From contig NZ_CP113054.1 of assembly GCF_026625605.1 (NCBI RefSeq), positions 1,054,001 to 1,118,000 of the forward strand: 64,000 bases of DNA, read 5' to 3'. This DNA is from Luteolibacter sp. SL250 (GTDB lineage Bacteria > Verrucomicrobiota > Verrucomicrobiia > Verrucomicrobiales > Akkermansiaceae). Both the position numbers and the translations under genes were made by a program. Position 1 is the first letter of the stretch, and the number at the start of each line of letters is the position of its first letter. A model generated the notes under the pieces. The model did not search any database. It saw only the letters and a program-made list of their open reading frames with translations, and was not told the DNA's origin. Positions 34,447-42,516 of the stretch are shown here, in pieces.

Positions 34447-35718
34447 ATGAAACCATTTCCTCAAATGAAACGACTTCCCCTGCTATTTTCCCTCCTGCTT
34501 TTGCCCGGCATGCTCCCGGCGCAGTTCCCGGGGGCGCGCCAACAGCGCGAGGAAGTCGAAATTCCCCTGCTCACCCCCGCCGAGCGGAAGACCGTGGAAC
34601 AGCAGCGCGAGGAATTCGCCAGGGCGGTTTCGCCCTCCCTTTCGGCGGCTGCCAAATCCACCGTCCGCATCTGGTACAAGGGGCCGCGCCGCGAAGTCCG
34701 GGCCGCCTATGGCACTGTGATCGGGGATGGGACGAAGATCCTCACGAAGTGGAGCCAGGTCATGAGGGCCGTGGATGACTTTCGCGTCGAGGATGGGAAC
34801 CGGGAGGTCCGTCCCGTGAAAATCACCGGCGTCTACAAGGAAGAAGATCTCGCCATCCTCACCATCGAGGGTGCGCCCCTCACTCCGGTGAAGTGGACCG
34901 CGTCTCCCCTGGAACTCGGCGGCTTCCTCGTCGCAGCCCAGCCCGACGGCCGCCCCGCCGGTTATGGCGTGGTCAGCGTGTTGGAGCGGAACCTCCGCAA
35001 GGAAAGCCAGGGCTTCCTGGGCATCGAAGCCGCCAGGCACGATGGCACCGGCGTGAAAATCGGCCGTGTGACCAAAGGATCCGGAGCGGGTGCCGCAGGA
35101 CTGAAGTCCGGGGACGTGATCCTGAAAGTGGGCGGGCGGGAGATTTCCGGCCTCAGTGAGCTGCAGAACGCGCTGTGGGGCGCGAAGCCGGGTACCGAGA
35201 TCGAGCTTTCCATCCTCAGGGACGGCAAAAATCAGGAGACGGTCCGTGTCATCCTCGGCAGCCGCCCGGAAATGCAGCAGTTCGCGGAAGGCAGGCTCAT
35301 GCAGATGGAGCGGATGGGCAGCCGCCTCAACGAGGTGAGGGATGACTTTTCCAGTGTGGTGGAGACGGACATGGTCATCGAGCCGGAACAGGCTGGAGGC
35401 CCTGTGGCCAACCTGAAAGGAGAGGTGGTGGGCATCACCATGTCACGCTCCGGGCGCACCCGCTCCTACGTCATGCCCTCCGCGGCCATCGAAGCGCTCC
35501 TGCAGAAGGAAACCACCGATCCGGCGCTCGCCGCCAGCAAGCAGCAGGAAGAGCGCGAGGAACAGCTCGCCCTTCGCGCCCGCGAAGCCCAGGGCGCTCC
35601 GCGTGCCCGGATCGTGGAGCCGGATGAATTCCTGAAAATGCAGCGCCACCAGGAGGACATGGGCAAGCTCACCGAGCGCATCCAGTCCGAGCTGGAAGCG
35701 CTCGAAAGGGGGGAATGA
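34447..35718 (+). CDS. HtrA-like pseudoprotease with inserted PDZ domain
   Basis: An exported protein of 423 residues with signal peptide MKRLPLLFSLLLLPGMLPAQ (start ATG 34447, or the in-frame ATG 34465). Residues 85-180 look like the first half of an HtrA protease fold: YGTVIGDGTKILTKWSQVM and EEDLAILTI. The catalytic His position reads Ser103, while the Asp equivalent (Asp134) remains. A PDZ domain occupies about 190-272 (IGRVTKGSGAGAAGLKSGDV). The second protease half follows it: VVETDMVIEPEQAGGPVANL, GEVVGI and YVMPSAAI. The nucleophile position is Ala316 in QAGGP instead of NSGGP. So two triad residues are replaced and the PDZ lies inside the fold. A charged helical tail ends the protein. 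It directly follows the active protease, suggesting a regulatory or binding partner. Confidence 0.8.
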   Translation: MKPFPQMKRLPLLFSLLLLPGMLPAQFPGARQQREEVEIPLLTPAERKTVEQQREEFARAVSPSLSAAAKSTVRIWYKGPRREVRAAYGTVIGDGTKILTKWSQVMRAVDDFRVEDGNREVRPVKITGVYKEEDLAILTIEGAPLTPVKWTASPLELGGFLVAAQPDGRPAGYGVVSVLERNLRKESQGFLGIEAARHDGTGVKIGRVTKGSGAGAAGLKSGDVILKVGGREISGLSELQNALWGAKPGTEIELSILRDGKNQETVRVILGSRPEMQQFAEGRLMQMERMGSRLNEVRDDFSSVVETDMVIEPEQAGGPVANLKGEVVGITMSRSGRTRSYVMPSAAIEALLQKETTDPALAASKQQEEREEQLALRAREAQGAPRARIVEPDEFLKMQRHQEDMGKLTERIQSELEALERGE

Positions 35719-35720
35719 AA

Positions 35721-35755
35721 AAAAGCGGCGGCCCGTGACCGGACCGCCGCCTTTT
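35721..35755. terminator. Bidirectional terminator between pseudoprotease gene and hemQ
   Basis: Arms GCGGCGG (35725-35731) and CCGCCGC (35744-35750) form a GC-rich stem. AAAA precedes it and CTTTT follows, so it can end transcription from both the plus-strand protease operon and the minus-strand hemQ operon. Confidence 0.75.
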
Positions 35756-35768
35756 GTTGGATTGGAAA

Positions 35769-36596
35769 TCAGAGGCAGATCCGGCGGAACAGGACATCCA
35801 GCGGAAGCTGCATGCCGATGTAGAAGTCCCCGAACTCCGCGTAACGCGCGGACACCTCGTCGAAGCGCATTTCATAAACGATCGCCTTCACGTCGATGGT
35901 GTCCTTCGCCAGCAGGGTGACACCCCATTCATATTCATCCAGGCCGGTTGATCCGGTGATGAGCTGGAGGATGCGGCCGGAATAGGTGCGGCCCACCCGG
36001 GCGTGGCCGCTCATCAGCTCGCGCCGGGCGTCGTAGTCCAGGGAGTACCAGTTGTCGTTGCCGCTCCGGCGCTTGGACATCGGGTAGAAGCAGATCACCG
36101 GCCAGTCCGGCAGCATCGGGTAGAGGCGGTGTTTCAGGTAGTGGGCCATCCGCTCGTCGAATTCCTTCAGCGCCTTTTCGAACTCTTCGCTTCCTTCCGT
36201 GAGACCCTTTTCGGCGACCAGTGTCTCTGCGGCGTATTGCTCGCGGGTGGTGGTGTACTCGGAGCTTTCCGTCTGGGAAAGGTAGGAGTAGGCCGGGGTC
36301 AGGATCTCCGGTCCCAGGGAAAGCGTGAGTTGCTTTTCATAGGTGTTCGCCACCTGGAGGTCCGGGGTCAGCAGCATGAAGCCCAGATCCGCCTTCGGTG
36401 TCGCCACGGAGAAGATCAGCAGGTGGGTGTCCGGCGTGGCACGGATTTCCTGGACCAGTTCCGTCAGCCGCGTCTTCGCCTGGCGCTTTTCCTCATCGCT
36501 GAAAAGCGACCACTGGGCGTGGTCAACATGGTAGAACAGGTGCATGACGTGCCAGCCTTCGCGCGGCACGATCGGGGTGATTTCCTTCGAGGACAT
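35769..36596 (-). CDS. hemQ: Coproheme decarboxylase / chlorite dismutase-family protein (HemQ/ChdC)
   Basis: A protein of 275 residues in the chlorite-dismutase fold of HemQ. It starts with REGWHVMHLFYHVDHAQW and contains PDTHLLIFSVATPKADLGFMLL. It carries the HemQ block FYPMSKRRSGNDNWYSLDYDARRELMSGHARVGR, with the catalytic-tyrosine region and the proximal-histidine segment SGHARVGRTYSGRI, and ends with EWGVTLLAKDTIDVKAIVYEMRFDE. It should convert coproheme III to haem b in the coproporphyrin-dependent pathway. It lies three bases after a membrane protein gene with which it is co-transcribed. Confidence 0.92.
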   Translation of the reverse strand: MSSKEITPIVPREGWHVMHLFYHVDHAQWSLFSDEEKRQAKTRLTELVQEIRATPDTHLLIFSVATPKADLGFMLLTPDLQVANTYEKQLTLSLGPEILTPAYSYLSQTESSEYTTTREQYAAETLVAEKGLTEGSEEFEKALKEFDERMAHYLKHRLYPMLPDWPVICFYPMSKRRSGNDNWYSLDYDARRELMSGHARVGRTYSGRILQLITGSTGLDEYEWGVTLLAKDTIDVKAIVYEMRFDEVSARYAEFGDFYIGMQLPLDVLFRRICL

Positions 36597-36599
36597 GGT

Positions 36600-37634
36600 T
36601 CAGCGTCGTTGGGTTGAAATGGGGATTTCGAAAAGCTTCTTGAAGTCGCTGCCGGGGGCGCTTTCGGAAGTTCCTTCGAAGACTTCGATTTTCCACGGCT
36701 TGGTTTCGCCCGTGCGGTAGGCGGCGAACATGCCCTGGTCGTCAAAGCCGGCGGTGGCCGCGATGGTGACGGTCCCATCGCCGCGGACGGGGCGGGTCAC
36801 TCCGTCACCCACGATCGCGCCGTCGGAGTCGCGGAAAAGGACGCGGACGGCGCCAGGTCCTCCGGAGACGCCCAGCTCCACGACCGGCAGCAGCAAGGTG
36901 CCGCGGCGGACCGTTTCCCCACCGGAAATGTCCGGCTCCCGCCAGTAGCTGCTGATCTTGTCCGCAGAGATGATTTTTCCCGGTATGGGGAGATCCCCGG
37001 GCGTCAGGGGCTTCTGATTTTCCGGAATCTTGTTCACCGAGTAGGCCAGGAAAAACAAAAGCCCGCCCACTACCAGTGCCAGGAATCCGACCAGTCCCAG
37101 ACGCTCCACTTTCGAGAGGCCCTTGGTCAGCTCTTTCACCGCGGTGGAGACGGGTTCCGCCGGGGCGGAGGATCCTGCAGCCTCTTCAGGCGCGGAGGGA
37201 TCTTCGGTGTCCTCCTCATCCATCCTGGTCACTTCTTTCCCGGATTCGGCATCTCCGTCCGGAGAATCGTCTAGATCCCCGAACGCCTCGTCCGGTGCCG
37301 CGGAGGTCGGCGGGGCACCCTTGGTTTCCTCTTCGGCGGCCCCTGCGCCTTCGGACTCGTCCGGAGTGGCCAGCGGCTTCTTTTTCGGTGGGGATTGCTT
37401 GAAAACCAGATCGCGGCGGGTGCTGCGGGGGGTGATGGGGAGGATGGTGCGGCCTTCCTGATTTTTACCGGGTTCCGGGGCGGCTTCCTCTTCCTCCGCC
37501 GCCGCATCCGGAGCGGGTTCATCCAGGTCCCAGAGGTCCTTTTCCAGCGCATCCTCGACGCGGTTATCCTTGGTGAAACTGCGGCGCGGTTTCGCGTGTT
37601 TGCCGTCGGATTGGGGGTCGGGCTCGGGTTTCAT
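36600..37634 (-). CDS. Acidic single-pass membrane protein of unknown function
   Basis: A protein of 344 residues from ATG 37634. The first 170 residues are low complexity and highly acidic, with clusters such as PDAAAEEEEAAPEPG and DEEDTEDPSAPEEAAG and interspersed basic patches. This is followed by one membrane helix (LVGFLALVVGGLLFFLAYSV) and a C-terminal beta-rich domain (SGGPGAVRVLFRDSDGAIVGDG). The frame is open much further upstream, but that part is the antisense of ferredoxin and DUF721 coding. No family is recognised. It is co-transcribed with hemQ. Confidence 0.72.
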   Translation of the reverse strand: MKPEPDPQSDGKHAKPRRSFTKDNRVEDALEKDLWDLDEPAPDAAAEEEEAAPEPGKNQEGRTILPITPRSTRRDLVFKQSPPKKKPLATPDESEGAGAAEEETKGAPPTSAAPDEAFGDLDDSPDGDAESGKEVTRMDEEDTEDPSAPEEAAGSSAPAEPVSTAVKELTKGLSKVERLGLVGFLALVVGGLLFFLAYSVNKIPENQKPLTPGDLPIPGKIISADKISSYWREPDISGGETVRRGTLLLPVVELGVSGGPGAVRVLFRDSDGAIVGDGVTRPVRGDGTVTIAATAGFDDQGMFAAYRTGETKPWKIEVFEGTSESAPGSDFKKLFEIPISTQRR

Positions 37635-37694
37635 GGGGTGCGCGGCGAAGTTACGGACTGCCCGGATGGATAGCCAGAGAGAAAGGCGCGGGCC

Positions 37695-37711
37695 GGAAAT
37701 TGTAAATTTCC
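37695..37711. promoter_or_regulatory. 17 bp palindrome in a divergent promoter region
   Basis: GGAAATT GTA AATTTCC forms perfect 7 bp arms around a 3-base centre. It lies between the start of the minus-strand membrane protein gene (37634) and the plus-strand ferredoxin gene (37767). Position and symmetry suggest a regulator-binding site, but the protein is unknown. Confidence 0.4.
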
Positions 37712-37766
37712 AGTTGCAAGGCTGGCCCGCCGCCTGCATCCAGAGCACAGCAATCTGTTGAACCTC

Positions 37767-37997
37767 ATGGCGGACATCGAAGACAAGAATGTGGAAAACG
37801 TATCCGGCAAGTTCTACGTGGACAGCCAGTGCATCGACTGCGATCTGTGCCGGGAAACCGCACCGAACAACTTCACCCGTGCGGATGACGAGGGGTATTC
37901 CTTCGTCTACAAGCAGCCGGAGAACGAGGAGGAGGAATCCCAGTGCGTGGAGGCCATGGAAGGCTGCCCGGTCGAAGCCATCGGCGACAATGGCTAA
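37767..37997 (+). CDS. Small ferredoxin, single [4Fe-4S] type
   Basis: A protein of 76 residues. The cluster-binding cysteines are in CIDCDLC near the N-terminus and in EGCPVEAIG at the end, and an extra Cys in ESQCVEAME could pair in a disulfide as in other monocluster ferredoxins. The rest is acidic. It is a cytoplasmic electron carrier with unknown partners. I chose ATG 37767 over TTG 37758. Its end overlaps the start of the DUF721 gene by eight bases. Confidence 0.9.
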   Translation: MADIEDKNVENVSGKFYVDSQCIDCDLCRETAPNNFTRADDEGYSFVYKQPENEEEESQCVEAMEGCPVEAIGDNG

Positions 37998-38388
37998 ACC
38001 CGCCAGAAAGCGGGGGAGTGGAGATACGGCGCGGCACGCGGCCATCCGCGAAGAAATCCTGCGCGAATGGCGCGGCGGGGATGAGGCGGACGACCTCACC
38101 GCAGGCATCCATCTGGCAGGCAAGTGGGTGGATGCGGTCCTGCGGGCCACCGGCACCCATGACGGACTGCACGAAGACCAGGTGCGGAGCGCCTGGAAGG
38201 AACTGGCCGGTGATTTCATCTCACGCCACGCGGAGCCGGTCTCGGTCAAGGACGGCCACCTGGTTCTGCGCGTGACCCAGCCCGCGATGCGCTTTCATCT
38301 GGAGCAGATGAAGCCCATGCTGCTCACCCGCATCCGCGAGCAGCTCGGAGCGGAGCGGATCAAGTCCGTCAAGTTCACCCTGGGCTGA
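37990..38388 (+). CDS. DUF721/DciA-like protein
   Basis: A protein of 132 residues. A basic N-terminus (MAKPARKRGSG) is followed by a DUF721-like core: VRSAWKELAGDFISRHAEPVSVKDGHLVLRVTQPAMRFHLEQMKP, then LLTRIREQLGAERIKSVKFTLG. This corresponds to the family pattern W..vvG..ia.ht.P..l..g.L.v.v. The DciA part of the family loads the replicative DnaB helicase in bacteria lacking DnaC. That function is plausible here, since no dnaC-like gene is seen, but it is not proven. Confidence 0.75.
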   Translation: MAKPARKRGSGDTARHAAIREEILREWRGGDEADDLTAGIHLAGKWVDAVLRATGTHDGLHEDQVRSAWKELAGDFISRHAEPVSVKDGHLVLRVTQPAMRFHLEQMKPMLLTRIREQLGAERIKSVKFTLG

Positions 38389-38396
38389 ATCTTTCC

Positions 38397-39434
38397 ATGT
38401 TCCGCAATCTCATTTTCGACTGGTCCGGTACCATCGTGGACGACCTCGGTCCCGTGATCGAAGCCACCAACTTCGTCCTCGGGAAATACGGCATCGGCCC
38501 CATGGATCGGGAGGAGTTCCGGCGGCGGTTCCGCCTGCCCTACCGGGAGTTCTATGACGAGCTGCTGCCCGGCATCGCCTTGGAGGAACTGGAGGAACAT
38601 TTCCGTCCGGCCTTCGACGGCGCGACCTCCACGGTCTTCGTCCTGCCGCACGCCCGGGAGAAGCTCGACTGGTGCCGGGAGCTGGGCATCCGCACCTTTG
38701 TCCTCACCTCCATGGATGCCGTCGCCTTCGCCCGGCAGTTGGACGAGTTCGGCCTGAAGGGCCACTTTGAGGCGACCTACGCCGGCGTGCTGGACAAGCG
38801 GCAGTTGATCCACCGCATCCTGGAAAGCCACGGCCTGGCACCGGAGGAAACCGCCTTCGTCGGGGACATGATCCATGATGTGGAGACGGCGCGGCATGCC
38901 GGCATCGCCTCCATCGCCGTGCTGACCGGCTACAATCATCCGGAGGTGCTTGCCGCCGTCCGCCCGGACCTCACCGTGCCGGATCTGGGCGTCCTGCGCG
39001 GCCTGCTGGCGAAGCGGAAATCCTCCAGACCCGTCTCCACGGTCGGCGCGCTCGTTCATGACGGTGCCGGAAGGGTCCTCATGATCCGCACCCACAAGTG
39101 GGGGAACCGCTGGGGCATCCCTGGCGGCAAGATCGAGCGGGGGGAGCCATCGGAGGATGCCCTCCGGCGTGAGCTGCGGGAGGAGACCGGCTTGGAGATT
39201 TCGGACATCCGCTTCGTCATGGTGCAGGATTGCATCGACTCTCCGGAGTTCATGCGGCCGGAGCATTTCATCCTGCTGAACTATGTCGCCCGGGCATCCA
39301 GTACGGACGTCACCCTCAATGACGAGGCCCAGGAATACCGCTGGGTTTCCCCTGCGGATGCCTCCGGTCTGGACCTGAACGAGCCCACCCGCCTCCTGCT
39401 TGCGGAGATCCTCTCCCAGAATCTGCTGCCATGA
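38397..39434 (+). CDS. HAD-family phosphatase fused to a Nudix hydrolase
   Basis: A protein of 345 residues. The first 215 are a HAD hydrolase of the phosphoglycolate-phosphatase type: motif I FDWSGTIVDD, motif II FVLTSMD, motif III Lys in LDKRQLI, and motif IV FVGDMIHDVETA. The nucleophile Asp is present, but the general-acid Asp two positions later is Ser. The last 130 residues are a Nudix domain with a complete box, from GGKIERGE through RELREETG. The fusion may act on a phosphorylated or nucleotide-linked metabolite in two steps, or may clear damaged nucleotides. It is followed, with an ATGA overlap, by folB; a role in pterin dephosphorylation (removing pyrophosphate and phosphate from dihydroneopterin triphosphate) is an attractive inference. 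Confidence 0.85.
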   Translation: MFRNLIFDWSGTIVDDLGPVIEATNFVLGKYGIGPMDREEFRRRFRLPYREFYDELLPGIALEELEEHFRPAFDGATSTVFVLPHAREKLDWCRELGIRTFVLTSMDAVAFARQLDEFGLKGHFEATYAGVLDKRQLIHRILESHGLAPEETAFVGDMIHDVETARHAGIASIAVLTGYNHPEVLAAVRPDLTVPDLGVLRGLLAKRKSSRPVSTVGALVHDGAGRVLMIRTHKWGNRWGIPGGKIERGEPSEDALRRELREETGLEISDIRFVMVQDCIDSPEFMRPEHFILLNYVARASSTDVTLNDEAQEYRWVSPADASGLDLNEPTRLLLAEILSQNLLP

Positions 39435-39787
39435 ATCCACCCGACCAGATCGAGATCCGCCGCCTCAAGGTTTCCACCCATATCGGCGTGCCGGATGAGG
39501 AACGCGCGGAGCCGCAGACCCTTCTGCTCACCATCCGGATGACCCCCTGCCGGAACTTTGACGATCTGGCGGACGATATTTCCCGGACCACCGACTACTA
39601 TGCCGTGTCACTGGAGATCGAGGCACTCGCCGCGGAGAAACCGCGCCGCCTGATCGAGACGCTCGCGGTGGACGTGGCGGAACACCTTCTGGCGCATCAC
39701 CCGCTGGATCGCGTCGCTGTCACCATCGAAAAACACATCCTGCCAAACACGGAGTGCGTCGCCGTGCATGTGGAGCGGGGGAGGTGA
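39431..39787 (+). CDS. folB: Dihydroneopterin aldolase (FolB-like)
   Basis: A protein of 118 residues, the usual FolB length. It starts QIEIRRLKVSTHIGVPDEERAEPQTLLLTI, the FolB pattern I.i..l...a.iGv...Er...Q.l.i. Next comes DDISRTTDYYAVSLEIEALAAEKPRRLIETLAVDVAEHLL, which includes the active-site TLA/E segment and catalytic-loop region, and VTIEKHILPNTECVAVHVER at the end. It should cleave dihydroneopterin to 6-hydroxymethyldihydropterin and glycolaldehyde in folate synthesis. ATGA overlap with the HAD-Nudix gene indicates coupling. Confidence 0.87.
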   Translation: MNPPDQIEIRRLKVSTHIGVPDEERAEPQTLLLTIRMTPCRNFDDLADDISRTTDYYAVSLEIEALAAEKPRRLIETLAVDVAEHLLAHHPLDRVAVTIEKHILPNTECVAVHVERGR

Positions 39788-39840
39788 GCGTGCCCAAATT
39801 TCTTGTCACCGCGGCGCCGGATCTGATATAGGCGTGATCG

Positions 39841-40759
39841 ATGTCCAACCACTCCACCTCTGGATGGATGTCGCACGGGCGGATGGTCGGGATACTGGCG
39901 GCGGCCGTGCTGGTCGGTTCATCACTCGGATGGATTGGCTCCGCCGCCGCTGTGAAGGTCATTCCATCGCTGGCGGGAGCCCCGCAAAAATCATCCGGCG
40001 GGGAAGTTCCGGGAGGCGGTGCGGAACCCCAAGGCAAATGGAAGGCGGGGGAACGTCCTGCAAAGCCGCCAGGAAGAAAGCCGTTGTCCCGGGAGGAGAT
40101 CGCAAAATTTGCGGCGGAAGATGAGAAAATTCCGCGCGGAGGCGGTGCAGCCTTTTTGGGACGCCGTGCATCGGGATGCGGAGAGCAATCCCAAGCTGCG
40201 CGCTATTCTGGACCTGAGGGAGAGTATGGGTGGAGATTCCAAGGCGTATGGCGATTTCCGCCGTAGCCTGCGTGATTGGGAGATGGCCGCGGAGGGCATC
40301 CAGGAGAAAACCGCACGTAACGGGATGTTTTTCGTCGTGGATGATACCGCTGAGCTGCTGTGGAGGACATCCTGGTGGCAGGATGAAAGATTCCGCTCAT
40401 TCATGGATCCGGATGACATACAGGTCCGGCGGAATCTGGCGAAGGACCTGGTGGATCATGACATCGACCCCCGCGGACTCCTGGGTGATCCGGCGGAGGC
40501 GCGGACGGCGATCGGGGTGATAGAGCGGCAGTTGCTGGAAAAATTCCACAATGCGGTGGCCGCCAGTGGGGCTCCGCAGGATCTCTTCAACGAAACAAAC
40601 CTGAGGCTGATGGCCAACAGCCATCACTACGGACTCTTGTACGCCAAAATCCTGGAACAGGTGAGTCCGGAAACAAAAGCGCTCGAAAAGACGGCACATC
40701 AGGAGATCGCCGACTACCGGAAGAAGGCCAAAGAACGGATGCGGGGCGGATCCCCATGA
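39841..40759 (+). pseudogene. Frameshifted gene for an anchored periplasmic protein of unknown function
   Basis: The first part, from ATG 39841, encodes a membrane anchor (GRMVGILAAAVLVGSSLGWIG) and a Pro/Lys linker reaching PLSREEIAKFAAEDEK. The rest of the protein continues in the next frame (FRAEAVQPFWDAVHRDAESNPKLRAILDL and on to 40759). The switch point is AAAA at 40126-40129; with one A fewer, the two parts join as EDEKFRAEAV. The following paralogue at 40767 has the same layout in one frame (PLTSAEYKQLYEAALKKEAQSNPELAKVLAL). This supports a real single-base insertion, a sequencing error, or slippage. An ATG at 40121 could start the second part alone but would lack the anchor. Confidence 0.7.
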
Positions 40760-40766
40760 TGAAACC

Positions 40767-41621
40767 ATGAAGCCGTCCCCATCAGCATCATTCCGCCGTG
40801 ACGGATGGCTCATCGGTATCGTGGCCGTTGTTTCTGTCGTGGCTGGTTCCGGTTCATTCTTCGCCGTCCGGCATCTTGGGGTGGGCATCGCCGGTGAGGG
40901 GAAGGGCGGATCGATTCCCTCATCTCCTGAAATTGTCGGCAGACCGGATCGCCGTGTTCCGCCTCCCACTTCCAAAAGGAATCTCTTTGATCCCGCGCAT
41001 CCACTGACATCCGCGGAGTACAAGCAGCTCTATGAAGCGGCGTTGAAGAAGGAGGCACAGTCGAATCCCGAACTCGCGAAGGTGCTCGCATTGCACGATG
41101 CGTATCAGAAGGACAACAGGGCACTCGGTCCGATCACGGAGGGGATCAACGCATGGGTGGAGAACGGTCAGGATGCCGCGGAGAAGACGGCACGGCGGTC
41201 GGTTTTCAATGGAATGCATTCCATCACCCACATGCTTGCGACCACCTACCAGTGGAAGGAGGCGGATCTTGCCGCCATCACCGATCCAGAGGATACGTCG
41301 GCCCGCAAACGTTTCGCCAAACAGTTGATCTCCGAAGGGATCGATCCGGGGCCTTTCCTCGGAGATGTGGAGGAGGCCCGGGCCGGGATCGACTCCATCC
41401 ACCGTCAGCTATATGAAAAGCTGGAGTCAAAGATGTCGGAAGCGGGTGCGCCCGGTGAGCTGTTCAACCAGCGAACCTATGATCTGATGATCAACTACAG
41501 CCTCGAGGGTCATTTCAAGGCGAAGAGCTACCGGCTTGCCAGCGAGGAGACCAAGAAGCTGGCGGATGCGGAATACCAGATGAGGGCGGGCGGGCGGTTG
41601 CTGCGTCCCGGCGAGCGTTGA
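40767..41621 (+). CDS. Anchored periplasmic protein of unknown function, paralogue of the preceding gene
   Basis: A protein of 284 residues. An N-terminal anchor (WLIGIVAVVSVVAGSGSFFAV) is followed by a polar linker and an all-helical domain. Shared blocks with the preceding frameshifted gene are AQSNPELAKVLAL (versus AESNPKLRAILDL), EKTARRSVFNGM (versus EKTARNGMFFVV), IDPGPFLGDVEEARAGIDSIHRQLYEK (versus IDPRGLLGDPAEARTAIGVIERQLLEK) and GAPGELFNQRTYDLM (versus GAPQDLFNETNLRLM). No known domain is recognised. The start ATG is seven bases after the previous stop, consistent with tandem duplication. Confidence 0.75.
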   Translation: MKPSPSASFRRDGWLIGIVAVVSVVAGSGSFFAVRHLGVGIAGEGKGGSIPSSPEIVGRPDRRVPPPTSKRNLFDPAHPLTSAEYKQLYEAALKKEAQSNPELAKVLALHDAYQKDNRALGPITEGINAWVENGQDAAEKTARRSVFNGMHSITHMLATTYQWKEADLAAITDPEDTSARKRFAKQLISEGIDPGPFLGDVEEARAGIDSIHRQLYEKLESKMSEAGAPGELFNQRTYDLMINYSLEGHFKAKSYRLASEETKKLADAEYQMRAGGRLLRPGER

Positions 41622-41685
41622 TGGGATCGGCTATGGGAGAAAGGCGGAGTTTGACAGATGGGGACGGATGTTGGTGGACTGTGGG

Positions 41686-42516
41686 ATGATGCGTTGGCAG
41701 GGCGTTGCGGTGGTGGCGGTGTTGCTGGCCGGAGCGTTCGTCGCGGGCCGGTGGAGCGTGGAGGTGCCGGAGGCTGCGGTTGATGGAGGTGGGACGGAAA
41801 AGAAGGGACGTGCGGGAAGCGGTGCGCGCATCGAGGTGGCGGAGGATGCCCCGGCACCCCGGATGCGGGTGCGGCGCGAACGGCAGGCGGAGGACCGGAA
41901 GGTGAGGGCCGGAACCACGGAGGTGCCGAGGCAACATCTGGAGGAGATGGTGGCCGCGACTTATCTGCGCGGGAATCTGGATACCATGATGATGGCTGTG
42001 GAAGGCCACGATGGAACGAGCTTTGAAGCGGCATTGCGGATGTTGGGGGCGGACGAGGCGGAGCGGCGGAACGCGATGGCGGTGATGAAGCAGGCCGGCG
42101 AGGAACTGCGGCAGGCCGAGCAGCGGATGATCACGGTGAACAAGGCTGCGACGGTGCCGGACATGATCACGTTGGATCGCAGCGCCATGATGGGTATCTC
42201 CAGAGAAGTGGCGGAGAGGACGAAAGCGGGGCTGGAGCAGGTGTTGCCACCGCAGGTCTCCAAGGTGGTGCTGGAAGGCGTGAGCTGGGGGAGCTTTTAC
42301 ATGAATCCCAGGATGCCGGAGGTGAAGCTGTCGCTGGAAGGTACCAATAGCGGCGGGATGCGGACCCGAATGAATGACGGATACCGGGAGGATGTGGGTT
42401 TCGCCAGAACGGACATTCCGAGGAATGGGGACGGTACTTATCCTGCGGAGAAGATCTTCCCGAAATGGAAGGAACTGGTCGGCGGGATGACGCTGATGCC
42501 GACGGAGGGGCAGTGA
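41686..42516 (+). CDS. Anchored protein of unknown function
   Basis: A protein of about 276 residues from ATG 41686 (41689 is also possible). The anchor is GVAVVAVLLAGAFVAGRWSV, followed by a charged, arginine-rich linker (MRVRRERQAEDRKVRAG). Helical segments follow (LRMLGADEAERRNAMAVMKQAGEELRQAEQRM), then a C-terminal beta-rich part (VSWGSFYMNPRMPEVKLSLEG). Its layout resembles the two preceding genes, but sequence similarity is not obvious. No family is recognised. It has fewer proline-rich segments and looks intact. Confidence 0.68.
   Translation: MMRWQGVAVVAVLLAGAFVAGRWSVEVPEAAVDGGGTEKKGRAGSGARIEVAEDAPAPRMRVRRERQAEDRKVRAGTTEVPRQHLEEMVAATYLRGNLDTMMMAVEGHDGTSFEAALRMLGADEAERRNAMAVMKQAGEELRQAEQRMITVNKAATVPDMITLDRSAMMGISREVAERTKAGLEQVLPPQVSKVVLEGVSWGSFYMNPRMPEVKLSLEGTNSGGMRTRMNDGYREDVGFARTDIPRNGDGTYPAEKIFPKWKELVGGMTLMPTEGQ

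Noticed and set aside
37635-38249. Upstream extension of the acidic membrane protein on the minus strand
   Set aside because: It overlaps the ferredoxin and DUF721 genes on the other strand and has no recognisable content; ATG 37634 gives a coherent protein.
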